This document shows, piece by piece, positions 35,341 to 45,252 of a stretch of DNA of 64,000 nt. The notes beneath the pieces were generated by a model, which saw only the letters and a list, made by a program, of their open reading frames with translations, did not search any database and was not told the DNA's origin. Location of the stretch: contig NJFT01000102.1 in assembly GCA_002221725.1 (NCBI GenBank), positions 62,001 to 126,000 on the forward strand, in the 5' to 3' direction. The translations under genes and the position numbers were made by a program. Source of the DNA: Scedosporium boydii (taxonomy: Eukaryota > Ascomycota > Sordariomycetes > Microascales > Microascaceae). Position 1 is the stretch's first letter. Each line of letters opens with the position of its first letter.

Positions 35341-36069
35341 ATGCTCGCGTTTCGTGTTCCTTTGGCCTTCGCGGTGCCTCTCTGGGCACTGGTCTCCCAA
35401 TCGACGGACAGCGAACGCGGTGACCAGGCCCCAAGTGCACCCACAGCGTCTCTCGCCAATGATTCGTCTATTGCCTCGCTCATAGACCATCTCGCCTCTG
35501 CCTCGCCGCTGTCAACGAAGGGCGATAGCACCGACATATCAATCAGCTCTAACGAGACAGTGCAAGCTAAGAGTGGCCGCCCCGAGTTGACATTCGCCCT
35601 AGACGCGAGTAGCACTTGGCCTAAATATTCGGACGACTTCACCTGCACCGGCGCCCACTACTACAAGCCCCGAGTAACGGTTACGTGCAGTCGTTCTCGA
35701 TTCCCCAATGACCGGGACTTTGGAGTCTTTGGTTACCACCGCTATATCATTAGATTCTCGCCAGCTGGCCTCAGCTACACAGACATAGGGACTGCCTGGT
35801 GGGCTAGAAAGCTCCTAGTCGAAGTCAAAGACGCACCTCCGGGTTTCAACTTTGATGTGGCCGAACCCCACTGGGAAGGCACGTTGTTAAACAACTGGGG
35901 GAAAAATCTGGTGGTGACTTTCGATGCAATAACGGGAACTGGGGAAGAGCGGCTACGTTGGGTTGACAATCGGATTCTATGGGCCGCGACAAAAGCTCTC
36001 TGTGTCAGCGACTCAACTCTCTACTTCGGAGAGGAGGCTGTCTGCCAAGTTAGGGAGTGGGATAACTGA
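35341..36069 (+). CDS. small secreted protein of unknown family
   Basis: An intronless 242-residue protein. Residues 1-20 form a signal peptide (MLAFRVPLAFAVPLWALVSQ). The region to about 90 is rich in S, T and D with two NxS/T sites and looks disordered. The C-terminal 150 residues hold four cysteines (FTCTG, VTCSR, ALCVS, AVCQV) likely paired as two disulfides. Aromatic-rich segments such as HWEGTLLNNWGKNLVVTF suggest a beta-sandwich-like fold. No catalytic motif or retention signal is visible. It may be an effector-like or cell-wall protein, but that is inference from secretion and size only. It lies 0.7 kb from the decayed secreted/membrane protein; I saw no similarity between the two. 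Confidence 0.75.
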   Translation: MLAFRVPLAFAVPLWALVSQSTDSERGDQAPSAPTASLANDSSIASLIDHLASASPLSTKGDSTDISISSNETVQAKSGRPELTFALDASSTWPKYSDDFTCTGAHYYKPRVTVTCSRSRFPNDRDFGVFGYHRYIIRFSPAGLSYTDIGTAWWARKLLVEVKDAPPGFNFDVAEPHWEGTLLNNWGKNLVVTFDAITGTGEERLRWVDNRILWAATKALCVSDSTLYFGEEAVCQVREWDN

Positions 36070-36337
36070 CTACTGTGAAGACTGAAACTAGATATGGGAG
36101 CATGGACGAGATACGAAGGGTAATAATCAATGCATAACAACCTCCGTCTTCACACCATGACTTCGAATCCATCCATCACCTCTGTGACGCAATACTTCCC
36201 AACCCTGTATTTTAATAGGCGAGACTGAGTTATGATGTGTATTCAGAGAAAGGGACAAAACAAAGACGTCGAACAACAAGAGCAAACCATTGACCTCAAA
36301 TAATTGGAATAGACGGCCTTGGGCGTGGTTGGCAGAT

Positions 36338-37636
36338 CTAATCCAAGTCCTCGATGCCCTCAGCTACACTCGTTGAAAAGGCAGTCCACCCATCCTGACC
36401 GAAGTACTGTTTCAATAACTGTTCCGCTGCAGCAGCGGGAATAACTTCCGTGAGGTCTCGACCGTCATTTTCCGGTGGATCAGGGATCGACTTGTTGTCG
36501 GGTCTTAAGCTCCTCAGCGTAGTTATGAGATCAGTGATGTTGACAGAGTGCGCCCAAGCGAAGAGCCTTCGAGACCTGACATCGGGACCGAGGAGGCCTA
36601 TGACATGGAGCCGGGCCGTGTCTTTGACATCAACGGAATATTCTTTCCTCGCGACAACTAGTTAGTGATGGGGAGAACTCGGAGAATTCTATGGGGTTGC
36701 CGTTGATTGACGAACCGGGAGGGAAACGTGAAAAGAGAAGTTTATCCCCTTTCAAGAGGAGACGGACCCAGCCCATTGTGGAACCGTGAATCTCGCGGTG
36801 AAGGATTTCTCCCGTCTGAATGAAGAGTGTTAGTCCCCTAATATGAGCCATTTGTAGTGTGGGCGAGCTGCAGGATCCTACATTAAAGCTTGGAAGTACC
36901 GTGTTAAAGACGAAGTTGGGTTTGTTTTCCTTGATCCAGTTCCAGGCAGCCTTCTCCCCCTGAGCCTTGGAAGCCGCGTATACGGCGTAGAATTTAAAGT
37001 CATCTGGCGTTGCTGGATCCCAAGCTGCAGTTATTGCAGCTTCATTAAATGTTCCTACATGTGCAAATTAGGAAGTAATCATTTTATTTCTTTTCAATCA
37101 AATAGTTTCGAGGATGGTCTTACCTTCGTCAACCCGGACGTTAAGCTTATCCGCCACGGGAATCATGGCCGCGGTTGAGGATGAGGTCAAGACGAATCGT
37201 TTGACCTGGGGCTGGGAGGCGGCGGCGATGAGCATATTTTCAGTGGCCTTGACCACCCAGGGAATGATTGCTTTTGGGTCACTCCCAAACGTTAAGTCCG
37301 TTGCCTGGAACACCACAGATCGTTAATTCGACGCTTCTTTTCGAACTTGAGATGATATGGAAACCCCACCACATGGACAACGGCCGCTACTCCATCCATC
37401 ACTCGCTCCAGGCTTGGCACGTCGTCGAATCCGCTCAGTAAGGTGGTCTCGAAAATTCCTTCACCAAACTTGGCCGTGAACATTTCGTCGAGCCATGGTT
37501 TAGGCGAACGGATAGTTCCTCTTACCCGAAACCCTAGTCCTAGGAGGATATTAGCAATGTGGGAGCCAATGTAGCCGTTCACGCCCGTAATGAGGACGAT
37601 CGAGCCAGGATGGAGGGCATTCAATTGATGTGTCAT
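36338..37636 (-). CDS. extended SDR reductase (GRE2/dihydroflavonol-reductase-like)
   Basis: Five exons, 37636-37370, 37304-37124, 37054-36882, 36815-36716 and 36642-36338, keep frame and give 341 residues. The NAD(P)-binding motif GVNGYIGSHI is near residues 18-27, TSSSTAAM carries the catalytic serine and YAASK the catalytic Tyr-Lys pair (YxxxK). The later DVKDTARLH segment is a signature of fungal ketoreductases of this group. It would reduce an aldehyde or ketone with NADPH in the cytosol. The first intron uses a GTGGGG donor and the last acceptor could be 36658 or 36643; I chose 36643 because the branch site CACTAAC sits too close to the earlier AG. The upstream in-frame TTG at 37717 is not a start. 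Confidence 0.85.
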
Positions 37637-38828
37637 TCTGAGAAAGAGATGCTGATATCTGGGAGGTAATAATTCTTGCCTCGGATTCAAAAGATCTGAT
37701 GCCTGTCCCTCCTTCAAATTAAGATTCGCTGTCGTTTTCCAGCGACTTTATACTCCTTAGAACATCGGGGCGTCAATGAAGACATCAAAGCAAAACTGGT
37801 ATTAGAAATCAAGGGGAATGCATTTTCCATTGAAAGAATGTTCTTCACTTTTCGTTCGCGTTTCAACAGAGGCCAAATGCCCGACTCGCCGGTTTTCGTG
37901 TTAGTTTCCGCTGGAGGAATTGTGCCACTGGTAGCAATTGGCAATTGGTAATTGACAACTGACAATCTCCTCGGAGGAACTCTCCAGAGTACAAGTTATT
38001 ATTGGTCCGCTCGCAGACGGCCGCGCCTCAAACAGGCGAATTATTAAGCACACATCGGCGAATCTGACACGCGAGCTCCGGCTTCTGTCTATCCCTTCCG
38101 ATTTCACAACATTTGAGATTTAACACGACTTACTCGGATGCCGAAATGACTGCCGAGAGGGCCCTAGAACAGGAAACGCCGGCTGCCGATAGAGCCTCCA
38201 TAAAACCACGTGGATTGGGGTCGGCTCCCGGGGCGTCGCGTCTGACGACTCTGGCATTCCGGCGTTCAGGCGATTAGCCGAAGTTATTAGGATCCTTTGT
38301 TTCAGCTTATTTTGAGTCGAGGTTGAGTCAGTTCTGAACAGCCCTTTCTTCAAAATTCACACTGACAGCTTTAACTGTTTCCACACTCGAACGCCACGCT
38401 ATGAGGAAGGTAACTGGCGATATGAACGTGCCCACTCGAATCTTGCGGTCAGCGTTGCCGTGTGGCCAAGAGTAACTTTAAGAGCTATCGTCCATCATGG
38501 GGAACGTGCACGTATAATCCAGACTGCCATTGGAAGAGGCTATTTGAACTTTTACCATCTCGGGTGTAGTCCAGGTGCGGCGACGTGGACAAAAAGTGAG
38601 GCTCATTGTATTTCAACCTGGACGGAAGCGCTATGACGAGACAACGATAACTTAGAAGCTTCCAGCCCTGAAAAGGGCACTCGTACAAATCAACGCAGAT
38701 CTCTAAAAGAAAAACTGGCAGAAACTCCCTAGCAACGGTGGAAGCGCATGACAGGTAAGACTAGGAGCGGGATAATGGGTGAAGAAGCCCGGTCTATGTA
38801 GGCTAAAAACAACGCCATCACACGGTCG
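37637..38828. other. 1.2 kb intergenic region
   Basis: Upstream region of the SDR gene and 3' flank of the NmrA-like gene. Open frames here are short and unconvincing; no regulatory site was recognised. Confidence 0.4.
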
Positions 38829-39961
38829 TTAAGCACTGAACCACGGCCCGTTCGCCTTTACATACTCCTCCCAAGTTGTCAGCTTATCCGCCAGATCCAA
38901 CTGCGAGTGAAGCCATTCTAGCTCGGCACGACCGGTGGGTCCGTAATAACCCGTCTCTGTCAGGAACGGGTTCGGTCGAATGACGTTATCCTCCATAAAG
39001 CTGCCCGATGACTCGGGAAGCTCTCCAGGGGTGGCATATCTCACTTTCTTTCCAGTGATACGAGACCAAGTATCTGCAACTTCCTTGGAACTATAGAAAG
39101 CGGTTGCTCCAATGAGTTGCTTCCCATTATACTTGGCGGGATCGTGAATGGCAGGTGCAAGGTATTTGCCTGTATCAGTCACATCAATATATGGCATCTC
39201 CAGTTCATCGGGCCACGCATATGGAAGTACAACGGTTCCATCGGGGTTCTATATGGAAGCTTAGCAAGCTGATCCCCTCTTCTGATCTTCGAGAAGCTGG
39301 ACAGAATGCTGGCACATACCGTGGTGGGTTGAGGAAAGAGAGGGTGCTTCGAGTTTTGCATGTACCACCCTGGCAAGTAGAACACGCTACTTGGGAATCC
39401 CAGGGTTCGAATATAGTCCTCAACCCTTGATTTGCTGTCGAAGTGGACAAAATTTGTTACCTTACCCCCTGTGACCCTGGTGATATTGGGAAGCGAGGAC
39501 CAAATGATCAACGAGACACCGGCTGCCAATGCTGCGTCTGCCACAGCTTTGCCTTGAGCTTCTTCAGCTTCATGGCTTCCCGTGTCCCAATCTGGTATTC
39601 GTCGTTAGCGGTATGGCTAAACAGGCGCTCATACAAGGATTTACGCACAGTTAGTTACCGCAAAGACGGCATACGCGCCTTCAAGCGCAGGGGCCAGTGT
39701 CTTGGGATCGCTAAGGTCTGCCTAAGCAAGGCTGTCAGGAGATTTTAACTCTATTGTTATATCCAAAACACGCGAACTCGCACATACTCGCACAATTTCG
39801 ACCCCTTTCTCACTCAAGTCCTTAGCAGCCTGCTTTGAAGGATCACGGGTGATACCGCGGACTCGAAAGGTCTTTGAGAATTCTGGGTGATGGATCAGAT
39901 AGTTGATCAGAGAACCGCCCTGCTGTCCGGTAGCTCCGAAGACGACAAAGAGTTTCGACAT
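38829..39961 (-). CDS. NmrA-like NAD(P)-binding protein
   Basis: Exons 39961-39788, 39721-39649, 39591-39320 and 39248-38829 give 312 residues. The N-terminal Rossmann motif FGATGQQGGSL (about 8-18) and the order VRGITRDPSK, LAPALEGAYAVFAVTN, IWSSLPNITR are characteristic of the NmrA/HSCARG family. These proteins bind NADP(H) or NAD and act as redox sensors, regulators (NmrA restrains the nitrogen activator AreA) or isoflavone-reductase-like enzymes. The catalytic YxxxK of reductases is absent, which favours a sensor or regulatory role. Introns are 66, 57 and 71 bp with clean GTATGT/GTGCGT donors. It sits between the SDR reductase and the AA9 pair, all on the same strand except the last LPMO; a functional link is only suggestive. 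Confidence 0.88.
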
Positions 39962-40911
39962 TGTGCAGGATCTTGTAAAATCTGGAAGCTTGGCGGTACT
40001 CGAATAATTGGACGATGATATTATCTAACGGTATAACATACAGGACCGTGCTACCGGCTTAAATTTAATGCCATCTCGGTGAGTAGCTCTTGCATTGATA
40101 ATCAGATGCGGAATCCCGCCAACATTACAAATTCTGCCCGAGATCGTCAATGATGAAATTCAGATAACAAGTGATTGGTGAAACACCCCAGCCAATCTAC
40201 ATTCTAACAGGTACCCACCGTCTGGACAGTTTACGGCCGGAAGGATCGACACTCCTAAGCGGGATCTAGTCCGATATTGATGAAGTTAGGATAAGATTGT
40301 CTCATGACTTTGACCGAAATGTGCATAATGCTGGCACACAGGAATATAAGGAGATGCTTTAAGTGAACCCAGGCGGAGAGGAGAGAAACGGAATCGGGAC
40401 CATACACGTCTGAGCGAGGGTAGTGTTGCCCGAATCCATTTTTGGCCGGTAGAGGACTGGTCGTGGGTCTCTCAGTTGTGAGGGAGTCTTACATCAATGT
40501 GATAGGTCACGCCTCCATTGGTTTCTCTTGCGTGATTCCGCAGAGGATTGTGGATCTCTGAGATCAGCAGATTTACTCCATGTGTCGAAGCACAATTCTC
40601 CACAGCGAGCGCTCTCTTATCTTTGATAGACAACTGAGCCGTATTTATCGTATTTATATAGCTTACCGTATTTGGGGGCTTTACGCGACATTTCCTGTGC
40701 TAGCCACGAAATGCGGTGGTTGCAACATTCCAATGTCACGCCTGCCTCGGGCGTGAGTCTCATATTCAATTACAGCAGGGGCAGGACATGTGCGAGGTAG
40801 GAACTCCTAATTCGACTAAGCATACACAGGTAGGCTCGCAGGTCATGACGGCTTCGCCCTCAAAGCCCTGATCTCTCTACAGCTCCATTACACATCGTCA
40901 AATAAAAGCGT
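39962..40911. other. 0.95 kb intergenic region
   Basis: Contains the NmrA-like gene promoter and the LPMO 3' flank. Nothing else recognised. Confidence 0.4.
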
Positions 40912-41974
40912 TCATGGACCCGACCGATTCGGATCGGGAGCCGCTTCACTCCAAACAGGCCCACCCGGGGGGACATATTCTTGCTGGCCCTGGTTAACCT
41001 TCCACAGAGGGACAAGGATCTATCACTATCATTAGAAAAGCGCCCTCAAATAATTACCCAATCGGGTTTTGGTAATAGACATAGAGAAAACTTACCCCAG
41101 CAGTATCATCAGGGTCATAAGCGCCGGGCAGCGACACACCTTCGGGCAATTGGCTCGATCCTCCCTCTGTGACCCGAATATGTGTGCAGCTAGGATAGAA
41201 CTGAGCTGCCATCCGCTTGTCCGCCACATGGAGTCCGAGGATCTCGTGACGGAGAAGATATTCTCCCGGCGCCAAGGTGGGGGGTATGACAACGTTCCAT
41301 TTAGCCCCTTGCTCGCGGAGAAGATCAGACGCCCAGGGTGGTTGGGCGCTCGGGTTGTAACCCAACTGCGAGATCTTGACCCAGACGTTGCCCTTGTCGC
41401 CTTTGAAGGACTTGCAGTCATCATTGGTGCAATGTGCAAGATAACTATCAGATTCTGTCAGCAAGTGAGAGACACCATGAGATCTGGGCTTAGCTTGATT
41501 CGATCCTTACTTCATTACTGGCCCGCTATGGGAGCTTCCCCATTGATCCCACTTCATCGTTCTACGCCATTTTATGTCAGTGTCTCCGAATTTAAAGCCT
41601 ACACTGCAACATTGAAATACAAACACTTTATCGCCTGCCTTGAGCTCGATGGTTCCTTCGGCCGGAATGTTGCCCCCAGCACCGCATCTAATAACCAACT
41701 TGTGTTAGTTCTAACCACAACCGTCCCTCATAAGTAACATTGGTAGGGCCCGGTCTCACGTTATGTCCGCAGTCGTGAAGTTTGGCACGGATCCGTTATC
41801 CTTGAGCTTCCTGGCATATCGGACTGGCGGCGGAGAGAGGAAGTCATCTTGGCCGACTTGCCATGCGAGGTAGTCTTGCCCGCTTACCTGGATGCTCTTC
41901 AAGTAGCCATGACATGCCACTTGGGTAGCGAACCCGAGGAGCAGAGCTGTCGCTACTTGAGATACCCTAACCAT
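40912..41974 (-). CDS. AA9 lytic polysaccharide monooxygenase (LPMO 1)
   Basis: Exons 41974-41760, 41687-41621, 41551-41511, 41444-41096 and 41019-40912 give 259 residues. A 21-residue signal peptide ends so that the mature protein starts with histidine (H22, HGYLKS), required for the copper histidine brace. The second histidine is H102 in SSHSGPV and the axial tyrosine is in AAQFYPSC. APGEYLLRHEILGLH and VSLPGAYDPDD are textbook AA9 segments. It would be secreted and oxidatively cleave cellulose or hemicellulose using copper, an electron donor and oxygen or peroxide. The intron between exons 2 and 3 is the least certain: only the 41552 acceptor keeps frame, which shortens the loop before WDQW by about two residues compared with relatives. 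No CBM1 is attached. Confidence 0.9.
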
Positions 41975-43018
41975 TTTGAGCGGCGATGTTGGATGTCGTG
42001 AGATTGGACATCGTCAACCAAAGCAGCCGTTGACGGTAAGTTCACGATGTCGATATCGATTGTCATCTCGATATTTAAATACGCTATCTACATACCAAGA
42101 GCCATTCAAGCAAGGATTCGAAATCCCGGTTATATCCCAGCGGCATGCAACAGCCATGAGTTATCCCACATTACCGCTATTTATAATCCTTAGCTGATTG
42201 GCTAATATGGGAATGTTTCCTCCGAAAAAGCCGGAGCATAGACGTCCGTCCGTCCATGGCTCTTTCCGGACATACTTAAACGCGTGTGTCAAGAGATCGC
42301 AGCCAAGAGCGTGCCCAGTCTGTTTATTGACAAAAATCTCCAGGCGTTGGAGTTTTCTATCCTGGACTTGGCTTAGAAAACCCGAAATTCTCGCTTGTCG
42401 CGCTCGTCTAGATTTTGACCCATCCATTGATTGAGATGTTCCATTCAAGGCGCTAGCTCCAAAGGCTTCAGTTGAGAAGCGCACAAAGAAAACCGAACTC
42501 TACCTGGCTGCCAGATCCTGAAACCGAAGAATCCCAAGCACCATCCATTTGAAGTAGCCAGGAAGAAAAGGCGCTCGAAACAAACTATGGTGATTAAGAA
42601 AACCGCCCCTATTATTGTGTATTTTTGCCGACTGGCTGGACGTCACCACTTCTTCTCTCCCACCAGTTGTCTGGAACACAACACCCATTACCCAATTCCC
42701 AATCTGACACGGGTCAAATGCCGTTGTCAAATAAATGAATATCCAACCCGATTGATTATGATTGGGCTTAGCAGGTTGGGGTTGCGGGGACCACGGGAGT
42801 CCTTGTACCAATTCATGGAGGGCAACAATCAAGGACGCATGTCCACCATCCGCCTTGGCGGTTGTCACTCGAGGTCTTTCTCATTGCTGATGGGGATATA
42901 ACCTCTCAGTGTTATCCATTTGAGCCACGGAGGCTGTTTCCTACCTTTAACAGCAGTCATCTCTCTCGACATAGACAAGTTCAGTATCCAGAGCTGTGTG
43001 CCAACAGACAAGGTCAAC
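41975..43018. promoter_or_regulatory. shared divergent promoter of two AA9 genes
   Basis: 1.04 kb between the start codons of two oppositely transcribed LPMO genes. A TATAAATAG element for LPMO 1 is on the minus strand at 42177-42185, about 200 bp before its ATG. Such shared regions in fungi often carry cellulase-regulator and carbon-catabolite sites; I did not identify specific ones with confidence. Confidence 0.5.
42177..42185 (-). promoter_or_regulatory. TATA box of LPMO 1
   Basis: A near-perfect TATAAATAG on the minus strand about 200 bp upstream of the ATG at 41974. Confidence 0.5.
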
Positions 43019-43826
43019 ATGAAGTTCTCCCTCGTCGCGCCCCTTGGTTGCATTAGTGCGGCTGCCGGCCATACGATCTTCCAGGTAAACAGGACTGCCC
43101 TCAAGTTCAGTTGAATGATATGCATCTCTGACGAGCTCTTTCTAGAAACTGTCGGTCAACGGCAAGGACTATGGCCAACTTGTCGGCCTCCGCGCGCCGA
43201 ACCAAGATTATCCAACCCAGGACGTCAACAACGCTGATATGACCTGCGGCAAAGTCGCCTTGACATCCAACGAAGTTATCTCCGTTGCACCCGGTGACAA
43301 GGTTGGAGCGTGGTGGGGCCACGTCCTTGGAGGCGAACAAATCCCCAATGATCCAGACCACCCTATCGCGAGGTCGCACCACGGCCCGATCACGGCATGG
43401 CTTGCCAAGGTTGACAACGCCGCTACGGCTCAGATCGGAACCAATCTGAAATTCTTCAAGGTGGCTGAGGACAATTTCGATGTAGCTACTAATACATGGG
43501 GCGTCGACAACATGGTCAAGAATGGTGGATGGAGCTACTTCAACATGCCGACGTGCATTGCGCCCGGCGACTACATCCTCCGAGTCGAGCTCATCGCCCT
43601 TCACGGAGCATATTCCTCCAGGGGAGCCCAGTTCTACATCTCCTGCGCGAATATTCGGGTCTCTGGAGACGGTACCTTCTCGCCAACCGAGACATTCAGC
43701 TTCCCGGGAGCTTATCAGCAGAACGACCCTTCAATTCTTGCCAACATCTGGGGCCCCACTCCTAATGTTGCCGATAACAGCGGCAAGCCGTACCAGGCAC
43801 CTGGAATGCGCCCAATTACCTGCTAG
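43019..43826 (+). CDS. AA9 lytic polysaccharide monooxygenase (LPMO 2)
   Basis: Exons 43019-43084 and 43146-43826 give 248 residues. The 16-residue leader MKFSLVAPLGCISAAA-G is cleaved before H17 (HTIFQ), the N-terminal copper-binding histidine. The second brace histidine lies in ARSHHGPITAWLA and the axial tyrosine in GAQFYISC. IAPGDYILRVELIALH and FSFPGAYQQNDPSI match the family core. The insert DPDHPIARSHHGP and the NAATA segment place it in a different AA9 subgroup from LPMO 1, with which it shares only the core motifs, so the pair is probably not a recent duplication. Secreted oxidative polysaccharide degradation is expected. No carbohydrate-binding module follows; the protein ends ITC. 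Confidence 0.92.
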
Positions 43827-45252
43827 TTTATTAGTAGAAGTTATGCATGGATTTGCGTGGGAATAGTTCGATCATTATTCTTCAATAGGCAACGCAATAC
43901 CAAATACCAAGCATCGCATCTCAAGTACAAAGTTCAAAGACTTTGATGACATTCGGTGGAGGAATGGAGCCCTTTAAAGATTATGCATAACAATTTGATC
44001 ACTCTTATGATCTCATACGGTCCCTCATCCGTTTCTGCATAGTTCGTACCGACGAGAGACTCCCTGCCACGTATCCCAACTGCAACCTGCCGAGATGGTG
44101 ACTGGCGTTTTCCCTTTGGCGTTTGGGTGACGCGTTGTCTCCAAATACAGAGCCGGCATCTGGACTTCTTTCGGGAGTGTTTGTGAAACTGGTGATACGG
44201 GAAGCGACTGTCTTGTTGAGGACGGGTCGCCGGTGACTCAGGAATGTTGTAGAATCCTGGACACCTGCAAGCATTGACACATTCTGCGTAATGGAGGGAG
44301 TTCAAGGTTCTAGGCAACCAAGCCCCCCTTGCCGAAATGGACTAGCTTGAGGGGCGGTTCTCCTTGAAAATGTATAAAGTAATTTTTGACTTGGTTCATT
44401 ATCTTTGATGGTTCGCGGTCTTAATTAGTCTCTCAGCCGCACAGAGGCGCCCGCATTGGCAGGAATTCAAAGGATCAATCGAACCAGATCTGTGACATTC
44501 GCAGGTCCCAAATCAAGTCAAACCGAGTGACTCAGTACAACGATAATTTCATTTGATTGGCCTCGTCAAGCAGTGTTGCCAACCACTTTAAACTTGGGAC
44601 AAGGTTTCATGGACGTGGAACGCAGCATGGATTTCATTACGGTACATCGAATTACCATATGCAGGCTCGCTGTTACGAAGTATGCTAGCAATAAAAAAAA
44701 ATCTTGCTCAAAATACCCCTTCGAGTCTTCAGCGAATACTCTCAGTTGAACACTCTCAACCATTGCTTAATGAAGAAGCCTCAATACAGGAATAAATGGG
44801 ACTACAATTATAAACACACTGTACGGATTATCCCCCACACTAATTTTGTGAGGAGTGAGGTACGTGTATCTGATTGGTCCACATTCCAACCTTCTTCTCT
44901 CCGTTGGTACGTACCCGCCCGCTCCCCCAATCCGAATCTGGAATGTCAGCCCTGAATGACTAGGACGGCCAGGGACATCAATCAGTCATGGGCTGAACCG
45001 GGCGGGTGAAGAGCATCCTCAGGTGTCAATCATTGGAGGGTCATAGATAAAGGGATACTGATCTCTCTGTTCTCCTCGAAATATTCTGTCGGATCCCTCA
45101 AACGGCAAGCAGCCAGTCCAGCATTTAGCCTCCTGGTTCCCCATCACATTCGTTCGCTCCTCTGTTCTTGCCCACTACAGTCAGCCAGAATCTCATGTCC
45201 CCGAATACTCCCCGTCTCAATTATTAAACGATCCAATCGACGCTCTGCCACT
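43827..45252. other. 1.4 kb intergenic region
   Basis: LPMO 2 3' flank and the promoter of the large vWA-RBR gene. A minus frame at 44317-43934 is open but has no recognisable content. Confidence 0.4.
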
